A DNA stretch of 37,009 nt from UBA4644 sp964541085 (GTDB lineage Bacteria; Bacillota; Clostridia; Oscillospirales; Butyricicoccaceae): the NCBI GenBank assembly GCA_964541085.1, contig CAZIPA010000018.1, forward strand, positions 1 through 37,009, given 5' to 3'. The notes beneath the pieces are model-generated. The model saw only the letters and a list, made by a program, of their open reading frames with translations, ran no database searches and was not told where the DNA came from. Shown here piece after piece: positions 31,788 to 37,009 of the stretch (positions within the stretch are counted from its first letter, which is position 1; every line of letters starts with the position of its first letter). The position numbers and the translations under genes were made by a program.

Positions 31788-33709
31788 GCAATCTGTACAT
31801 TCACTTTCCCGTGGTCGCGGTCATGCTGCTGTTCTTCACGGCATTCCTGATCGCCATCTTCGGCGCCCGCCGCAAGACCCTCTGCCGGGTGCTGGCTACG
31901 GCTGCCACCGGCATTGCCCTGTGCCTCATTGCCTGCCTCATCAAGCCTGTCCTGATTGACGGCGAAGTGATTGCCTACTGGATGGGTAACTGGGAGCCGG
32001 TCAACGGCTATGCCATCGGTATCGGCTATGAGATCGACCAGCTGGGTCTGTTCTTTGCTCTGCTGGCCGTGCTGGTGAGCTTCCTGTCCACCGTGTATGC
32101 CAAGCGCTATATGGAGCATTACGGCCACACGGATCATTACTACACCCTGAGCCTGATGCTGTCCGGCGCTCTGCTGGGTCTGTTCCTCACGGGCGATATG
32201 TTCAACCTGTTCATCATGACGGAGATTATGACCTTCGCCGCGGTGGCACTGGTTGCCTTCCTGAACTGGACCAAGGGTGCCCTGAAGGCGGCCTTCCAGT
32301 ATCTGGTGCTGCTGTCCATGGGCTCCTCCTGCGTCCTCACCGGCGTGGCGCTGCTCTATGCCCGCTGCCACACCCTGAACATGGCGCAGCTGACCTCCAT
32401 CCTGCGCACTGCTCCCTGGGATCCTACCATGATGCTGGCCTTTGCCCTGCTGGTGCTGGGCTTCTGCATGAAGGCCGGTGCCGTGCCCATGCACACCTGG
32501 CTGGCTGCCGCTCACCCGGTGGCTCCCGCCCCCGCCAGCGCCATGCTGTCCGGCGTGGTCATCAAGACCGGTGTCTATGCCCTGATCCGTACCTTCTATG
32601 TGTTCTTCAACGCCATGGATGATACCGCCGTGCAGACCCTGCTGGTCATCATCGGCTGCGTCACCATGTTTGTGGGCGTGACCATGGCTCTGGCCCAGCA
32701 CGACTTCAAGCGTCTGCTGGCCTTCCACTCCATTTCTCAGATCGGCTACATCATTACGGCTGTGGGTCTGGGCACGGCGCTGGGTCTGACCGGCGGCCTG
32801 TTCCATGTGATGAACCACACCCTGTTCAAGGGCCTGCTGTTCCTCACCGCCGGCGCGGTGTTCTATGCCACCGGCACCACCGATCTAGATGCTCTGGGCG
32901 GTCTGAGCAAGCGTATGCCCAAGACTACCATCTGCTTCCTGGTGGGTGCCTTCTCCATCGCGGGTCTGCCCCCCTTCAACGGCTTTGCCTCCAAGTGGAT
33001 GATCTATCAGGCCGCCTATGAAAAGGCCGTGACCACCGGCCATATCGGCTATGTGCTGGTGACGCTGGTGGCGCTGGTGGTGTCTGTGATGACGCTGGCC
33101 TCCTTCATCAAGGTCGCTCAGGCCGTCTTCTTCGGACAGACGCCCGTCCTCTGCCGCAACGCCAAGGAAGTTCCCTTCTCCATGCGCCTTCCCATGTGGA
33201 TCATGTCCGCCCTGTGCCTCATCAGCGGTGTCTGCTATGAGCAGGTGAATCAGTATCTGCTGACCCCCGCCGTGAACGCCGCCTTCAATGTGAGCAAGTA
33301 TGTGGATACCATGATGGGCGAAGGCTATGCCGCCGCTGCCGGAATCACCCAGAGCGTCCTGCCTCAGGCAGAGCTGAGCATCTGGAATCCCGTGATGTGG
33401 CTGGTTCTGTTCGTCATCGTTCTGTGCTCTGTGGCCGTGGTCATGCTGCTGGGTTCCAAGCCCGGTCAGGTCATGCGCACCGATGCGCAGGAGGTTGTGG
33501 ACGGCAAGTATGCCACCTTCTTCGGCGGCGAAAAGAGCACCTATTCTCAGGTTGGCGGCTCCGATCTGTTCTGGGGCTTCCGGAAAAACTGGAAGGGCTA
33601 TTTCAAGACCATCGAGGGCCTGCACACCGGCGTAATCAACGATTATGCCCTGTGGGTCGTCACGGCCATAGCCTGTGTGGTGCTGTTCATGTTCATCTTT
33701 GTGCTGTAA
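31784..33709 (+). CDS. MrpD/NuoN-like antiporter subunit (MbhH-like) with C-terminal extension
   Basis: A 641-residue membrane protein, the ion-pumping subunit. Conserved charges are Glu147 in NLFIMTEIM, Lys230 in CMKAGAVPMHTWL, Lys261 in VIKTGVYAL and the HVMNHTLFKGLLF motif. The first 490 residues match MrpD/MbhH. About 140 extra residues follow: a span at about 536-557, a polar linker, the segment DLFWGFRKNWKGYF, and a last span at 622-640. This resembles the separate MbhI subunit or the lateral-helix end of NuoL; no separate mbhI gene is seen, so a fusion is inferred. The following gene begins 14 bases later. Confidence 0.92.
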   Translation: MSNLYIHFPVVAVMLLFFTAFLIAIFGARRKTLCRVLATAATGIALCLIACLIKPVLIDGEVIAYWMGNWEPVNGYAIGIGYEIDQLGLFFALLAVLVSFLSTVYAKRYMEHYGHTDHYYTLSLMLSGALLGLFLTGDMFNLFIMTEIMTFAAVALVAFLNWTKGALKAAFQYLVLLSMGSSCVLTGVALLYARCHTLNMAQLTSILRTAPWDPTMMLAFALLVLGFCMKAGAVPMHTWLAAAHPVAPAPASAMLSGVVIKTGVYALIRTFYVFFNAMDDTAVQTLLVIIGCVTMFVGVTMALAQHDFKRLLAFHSISQIGYIITAVGLGTALGLTGGLFHVMNHTLFKGLLFLTAGAVFYATGTTDLDALGGLSKRMPKTTICFLVGAFSIAGLPPFNGFASKWMIYQAAYEKAVTTGHIGYVLVTLVALVVSVMTLASFIKVAQAVFFGQTPVLCRNAKEVPFSMRLPMWIMSALCLISGVCYEQVNQYLLTPAVNAAFNVSKYVDTMMGEGYAAAAGITQSVLPQAELSIWNPVMWLVLFVIVLCSVAVVMLLGSKPGQVMRTDAQEVVDGKYATFFGGEKSTYSQVGGSDLFWGFRKNWKGYFKTIEGLHTGVINDYALWVVTAIACVVLFMFIFVL

Positions 33710-33723
33710 GGAGGTGAGTAAAA

Positions 33724-34689
33724 GTGATTGATATCATTCTGTCTGCTCTGACGACGCTGTTCCATGTACTGGTGTTCCCCGGACTGCTGTTTATCTGTGT
33801 CATCGGCCTTTTGCTCGCCGGTATCGACCGTAAGGTTCTGGCCCGGATGCAGAAGCGTGTGGGCCCGCCCATCCTCCAGCCGGTGTATGATTTCTTCAAG
33901 CTGCTGGGCAAGAAGACCATCATCCCCGAGGAGGCCAATCCCTTTGCCTATCGGGCCGCTCCCATCGTGGGCTTTGTCAGCCTTGCGGTGCTGGGCCTGT
34001 TTATCCCTGTGTTCGGCTACAGTGCCTTTGGCAGCAACGCCGACCTGATCGTTATTCTGTACCTGCTGACCGTCCCCGCCGTGGCGCTGATTATCGGCGG
34101 CTCTGCCTCCGGTTCTCCCTTCGCCGGCATCGGTATCTCCCGTGAGATGGTGGCCATGATGTCCTATGAGCTGCCGCTGGTGCTGGTGCTGCTGACCGTA
34201 GCCAAAAAGGTGGGCGGCGACAGCCTGTGCTTCTCCTTGCAGGATATCTTTGCCTGGCAGGAAGCCAACGGCAGTCTGGTGCTCAACTGGAGCATGATTC
34301 CCGCCGCGCTGGCCATGCTGCTGGTGATCCCCGCCGAGGTGGGCACCCAGCCCTTCGATGTGGCCGAAGCTGAGACGGAAATCTGCGAAGGCCCGCTGGT
34401 GGAATACAGCGGCGCACCTCTGGGTATGTTCAAGATGAACACCGCCATGAAGATGTTCATCATGACCTCTCTCTTCACCAGCCTGTTCCTGGGCGGACTG
34501 GGCACCGGCATCGTGGCGCTGGATGCGCTGATTCTGGTGGTGGCCTGTATCGTTCTGACGCTGCTGTGCATGACCCTGATCCATGCGGTCACGGCCCGTC
34601 TGAAGATCGAGCATCTGTTCAAATTCTACTGGACCTTCGTCACCGGTCTGGCTGCTGTCAGTCTGGTGCTGGTTTGGTTTGGTCTGTAA
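33724..34689 (+). CDS. NuoH/MbhM-like membrane anchor subunit
   Basis: A 321-residue protein with about eight spans, homologous to complex I NuoH, EchB and MbhM. It links the hydrogenase arm to the ion pump. Conserved parts are DRKVLARMQKRVGPPILQPVYDFFKLL, ISREMVAMMSYELPLVL and the cytoplasmic acidic loop PFDVAEAETEICEGPLVEYSG. The start is GTG 33724, set by AAGGAGGTGAG. The next gene starts 12 bases after its stop with its own GGAGG. Confidence 0.94.
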   Translation: MIDIILSALTTLFHVLVFPGLLFICVIGLLLAGIDRKVLARMQKRVGPPILQPVYDFFKLLGKKTIIPEEANPFAYRAAPIVGFVSLAVLGLFIPVFGYSAFGSNADLIVILYLLTVPAVALIIGGSASGSPFAGIGISREMVAMMSYELPLVLVLLTVAKKVGGDSLCFSLQDIFAWQEANGSLVLNWSMIPAALAMLLVIPAEVGTQPFDVAEAETEICEGPLVEYSGAPLGMFKMNTAMKMFIMTSLFTSLFLGGLGTGIVALDALILVVACIVLTLLCMTLIHAVTARLKIEHLFKFYWTFVTGLAAVSLVLVWFGL

Positions 34690-34701
34690 GGAGGCAGCGA
34701 T

Positions 34702-35148
34702 ATGTTCAAAAAACTGATCGCCAACTGTATGGCAAAATCTCCGTGGATCTACCACATCAATACCGGCTCCTGCAACGGCTGTGACATCGAGCTGGTGGCT
34801 GCGCTGACCCCCCGTTACGATGCGGAGCGCTTTGGCTTCAAGCTGGCCGGCACCCCCCGTCACGCGGATATCGTGGTGGTCACCGGCCCCATCACCAGCC
34901 AGTCCAAGGAGCGTCTGCTCCGCACGCTGGAGCAGGTACCCGAGCCCAAATGCGTGGTGTCCATGGGCTCCTGCCCCCGTTCCGGCAATGTGTTCAAGGG
35001 CAGCTATTCTGTAGAGGCTCCGCTGGACAAGTATGTGGATGTGGATGTGGCCGTGGCCGGCTGCACTCCCAAGCCCGAGGCCGTGATCGAGGGTCTGTAT
35101 AAGGCCGCACAGATTCTGAAGCAGAAGAGGGAGGCAATGAACAAATGA
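34702..35148 (+). CDS. Group 4 [NiFe]-hydrogenase small subunit (NuoB/MbhJ-like)
   Basis: A 148-residue iron-sulfur subunit that passes electrons to the nickel-iron site. The four ligands of the proximal [4Fe-4S] cluster are present: Cys24 and Cys27 in TGSCNGCDIE, Cys91 in GSCPRSGNVF, and Cys121 in AGCTPKPEAV. It lacks the longer C-terminal part of uptake-type small subunits, as normal for group 4. The start follows AAGGAGGCAG, and the stop overlaps the ferredoxin-like gene by four bases. Confidence 0.95.
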   Translation: MFKKLIANCMAKSPWIYHINTGSCNGCDIELVAALTPRYDAERFGFKLAGTPRHADIVVVTGPITSQSKERLLRTLEQVPEPKCVVSMGSCPRSGNVFKGSYSVEAPLDKYVDVDVAVAGCTPKPEAVIEGLYKAAQILKQKREAMNK

Positions 35149-35897
35149 ACTTTCCGTTTTTGAAAGAAGCTCTGACAAACCTCTTCTCCAAGCCCAGCAC
35201 CGTGGAATATCCCAACAAGGTGCAGAATGTGGAAGCCAAGCCCGGCTACCGCGGCCGCATTTCCTATGATCCGGAAAAGTGCGTCAACTGCGGTATGTGC
35301 ATCAAGGTGTGCTCTCCCGAGGCCATTACCCGTGTCTTTGAGGATGTGGAGGGCGGCCAGAAGATCACCTATACCTTCGATCTGACCTCCTGCACCTTCT
35401 GCGGCACCTGTTCCGATTTCTGTTCTACCAAGGCCATCCAGATGACCGGCGACTATCATATGGTAGCCACCGACATCCATGACCTGCTGGTGGTGGGCTC
35501 CCGTGTGAAGAAGACCGTCAAGGGCCAGCTGACCTGCGGTGACGATTGCGTTCACTGCACCCTGTGCGCCAAGGTCTGCCCCGAGGGCGCCATCACCGTG
35601 GACCGTGCCACCAAGACCTGGAAGGTGGATCACGAGAAGTGCGTCCAGTGCGGTATGTGCGTAAGCAAGTGCCCCAAGAAGGCGCTGAGCTTCCAGGAGC
35701 CCGCCGAGGAAGGCGTTGTCTGCGGCGAGGACTGCGTGTTCTGCACCCTGTGCGCCAAAAAGTGCCCCGCCGGTGCCATCACCGTGGACCGTGCCACCAA
35801 GACCTGGGAGATCGACCGGGATACCTGCGTCAAGTGCGGCGTGTGCATCCAGTCCTGTCCCAAGAAGGCTCTGAAAATGGGCCCCGTGGAGAAATAA
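35145..35897 (+). CDS. Polyferredoxin-like electron-input subunit with six [4Fe-4S] motifs (MbhN-related)
   Basis: A 250-residue iron-sulfur protein. The N-terminal part has the usual two clusters of NuoI/MbhN (cysteines 46-49-52-56 and 83-86-89-93). Two further ferredoxin modules follow, with CxxCxxCxxxC at 135, 166, 197 and 228, giving six clusters instead of two. The modules are a tandem 62-residue repeat with TVDRATKTW in both copies. It would be the port for reduced ferredoxin or another donor, extending the electron wire. It is the last gene of the cluster and ends at a terminator. Canonical MbhN is about 140 residues, so the C-terminal half is an addition. Confidence 0.93.
   Translation: MNFPFLKEALTNLFSKPSTVEYPNKVQNVEAKPGYRGRISYDPEKCVNCGMCIKVCSPEAITRVFEDVEGGQKITYTFDLTSCTFCGTCSDFCSTKAIQMTGDYHMVATDIHDLLVVGSRVKKTVKGQLTCGDDCVHCTLCAKVCPEGAITVDRATKTWKVDHEKCVQCGMCVSKCPKKALSFQEPAEEGVVCGEDCVFCTLCAKKCPAGAITVDRATKTWEIDRDTCVKCGVCIQSCPKKALKMGPVEK
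35535..35876 (+). repeat. Tandem in-gene duplication of a two-cluster ferredoxin module
   Basis: 35535-35690 and 35721-35876 are copies offset by exactly 186 bases (62 codons). They share an identical 33-base block (35589-35621 and 35775-35807), more than protein conservation alone would require, which points to a recent duplication or gene conversion. Confidence 0.85.
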
Positions 35898-35925
35898 GCT
35901 TTCAAAATTGCTCCATAAAGCAAGA

Positions 35926-35951
35926 GCGGCGGGCGTTGTCCCGCCGCTTTT
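35926..35951 (+). terminator. Terminator of the hydrogenase cluster
   Basis: GCGGCGGG (35926-35933) and CCCGCCGC (35940-35947) form a perfect 8-bp stem, followed by TTTTGTTG. Confidence 0.88.
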
Positions 35952-35993
35952 GTTGCTGTCGAATCCTGTCGTGCGATGTAATGAAGATGTAAC

Positions 35994-36022
35994 TTGACCT
36001 TTGGCCCGCTTTGCCGTATGAT
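35994..36022 (+). promoter_or_regulatory. Promoter of smpB
   Basis: TTGACC (35994-35999), a 17-bp spacer and TATGAT (36017-36022), about 30 bases before the smpB start. Confidence 0.75.
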
Positions 36023-36051
36023 AGAGGCAACAGGGAAAGGAGGGCCGCCCT

Positions 36052-36513
36052 TTGGAAAAAGAAAAAATCAAACAGATCACCGTCAACCGAAAGGCGCGGC
36101 ACGATTATTTCGTGGAGGAAACCTACGAATGCGGCATTTCTCTGGCGGGCACCGAGGTGAAGAGCCTGCGGGCCGGGGCGGTGAATCTGAAGGACAGCTA
36201 TTGCTCGGTGGACAATGGAGAGCTGTTCGTCAACGGAATGCATATTTCTCCCTACGAGCAGGGAAATATTTTCAACCGGGATCCCATGCGCAAGCGTAAG
36301 CTGCTGATGCACCGGCGTGAGATCCTCAAGCTCTTTGGCTATGTGAAGCGGGACGGTTACAGCCTGATTCCTCTGAGCCTGTATTTCAAGGGCTCCCGGG
36401 TCAAGCTGGAGCTGGGACTGTGCCGCGGTAAAAAGCTCCATGACAAGCGGGACGATCTGGCGCGAAGAGACGCTTCCCGGGAGATGGAGCGTGCCATGAA
36501 GGAGCGGCGCTGA
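36052..36513 (+). CDS. smpB: SsrA-binding protein SmpB
   Basis: A 153-residue tmRNA-binding protein required for trans-translation, the rescue of stalled ribosomes. The family marks are complete: NRKARHDYFVEETYECGISLAGTEVKSLRAG, NLKDSYC, HISPYEQGN, DPMRKRKLLMHRREI and the basic tail GKKLHDKRDDLARRDASREMERA. The start is TTG 36052, with AGGAGG eight bases upstream; no ATG fits the family N-terminus. tmRNA begins 17 bases after its stop, probably on the same transcript. Confidence 0.96.
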   Translation: MEKEKIKQITVNRKARHDYFVEETYECGISLAGTEVKSLRAGAVNLKDSYCSVDNGELFVNGMHISPYEQGNIFNRDPMRKRKLLMHRREILKLFGYVKRDGYSLIPLSLYFKGSRVKLELGLCRGKKLHDKRDDLARRDASREMERAMKERR

Positions 36514-36530
36514 CCGGTGCGACAGTATAA

Positions 36531-36877
36531 GGGGGCGTAAAGGTTTCGACGGGGATTCTGAGGCAGATTCAGCGAGCAGAGGCGCCCGACCTCTATAAAA
36601 CGAGCAAACCTTAAAACAAACGACAACTCTAATTTGTCTTACGCGGCCTGATTAAGGCTGCCGTCTTTACCGGGAGGGCCACGGCCCGGATAAAGGCGTG
36701 GATCAGTGGCGTCCGTGCGTACGGTAAGCTTTGCCCGTGCCATGCATTATGAAGCTACTGAGAGTCGAAGGCTGACGGCTGCCGCCGACTTGAGGGAATG
36801 TAAATAACCGTCTGCGCTCGGAGAAAAATCTGTGGATGGATTTTCGGACAGGGGTTCGATTCCCCTCGCCTCCACCA
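36531..36877 (+). ncRNA. ssrA: Transfer-messenger RNA (tmRNA)
   Basis: GGGGGCGTAAAGGTTTCGACGGGG at the 5' end pairs as an acceptor stem with CGCCTCCACCA at the 3' end; CCA is encoded. GGGGTTCGATTCCCC is the T arm. The tag reading frame, 36616-36651, reads T-N-D-N-S-N-L-S-Y-A-A then TGA, with the usual AA end recognised by ClpXP. If that frame is right the resume codon is ACA rather than the common GCA. Pseudoknot stems follow (GGGAGGGCCACGGCCCGG and others). It acts with SmpB, encoded directly upstream. Confidence 0.96.
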
Positions 36878-37009
36878 AAACAAACAGGTACGAACTCTTT
36901 TGGTTCTCCAATGTGTTCTGCCTGACAATGAAAAGCCCGTGGAAGTAATTTGCTTCTGCACTTGTAAAATGAAAGTAGACACTCACAAAAGTGTGGGTGT
37001 CTACTTTTT
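36878..37009 (+). terminator. AT-rich tail after tmRNA ending in a long hairpin
   Basis: No gene is seen in 36878-36970. A 16-bp hairpin, 36972-36987 with 36992-37007 (one wobble), has an A-rich left flank and a T run running off the window. It fits a bidirectional terminator. The composition is clearly more AT-rich than smpB. Confidence 0.65.

Noticed and set aside
1..37009. CRISPR array or tRNA genes
   Set aside because: No regularly spaced identical repeats and no tRNA cloverleaf other than the tRNA-like part of tmRNA were found.

Overview
The window looks like the chromosome of a Gram-positive, spore-forming anaerobe of the Clostridia, most likely the Oscillospiraceae/Ruminococcaceae side of the gut Firmicutes. 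The evidence is the rimP-nusA-rnpM-ylxQ-infB order, a spoVAC-spoVAD-spoVAE operon, a SpoVT coding sequence, strong purine-rich ribosome binding sites, and a GC-rich core next to a visibly AT-richer insert. No rRNA or species marker is present, so the genus is an inference.

Region 1 (1 to about 9309) is the right-hand part of an integrated mobile element; its left end lies outside the window. It holds a small XRE regulator, a class I cyclic-di-GMP riboswitch with a terminator, a GAF plus SARP-type (winged helix plus BTAD) regulator, a regulatory stretch with three pairs of 11-bp-spaced heptamers and several hairpins, a second XRE regulator, a long structured non-coding leader, a MazF-like toxin, a TnpW-like protein, and three back-to-back large serine recombinases. 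The element ends inside the first codons of spoVT: the remaining gene starts at the residues DDLGR, and its usual N-terminal strand is missing. The host may therefore lack SpoVT unless the element excises.

Region 2 (9300 to 15300) is the host core: truncated spoVT, a small unknown gene, and the rimP-nusA-rnpM-ylxQ-infB translation/transcription operon behind a strong sigma-A promoter. Region 3 (15450 to 19472, minus strand) holds a K+-dependent membrane pyrophosphatase and spoVAC-D-E. Region 4 (19526 to 21860) holds a D-aminoacylase-family amidohydrolase, about 450 bp of palindrome-rich non-coding DNA, and a small unknown gene.

Region 5 (21965 to 35950) is the metabolic centrepiece: about 14 kb on one strand encoding [NiFe]-hydrogenase maturation (hypF, C, D, E, then A and B) interleaved with a group 4, Mbh-type membrane-bound hydrogenase and its Mrp-like antiporter module. 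By analogy with Pyrococcus Mbh, it would oxidise reduced ferredoxin, evolve H2 and pump ions, conserving energy alongside the pyrophosphatase. Unusual points are the gene order, an antiporter subunit with a long C-terminal extension that may replace MbhI, a large subunit that stops exactly after the C-terminal metal-binding motif, and an electron-input subunit with six [4Fe-4S] motifs, four of them in a recent tandem duplication.

Region 6 (35994 to 37009) is smpB followed at once by ssrA (tmRNA), then an AT-rich tail ending in a perfect-looking hairpin.
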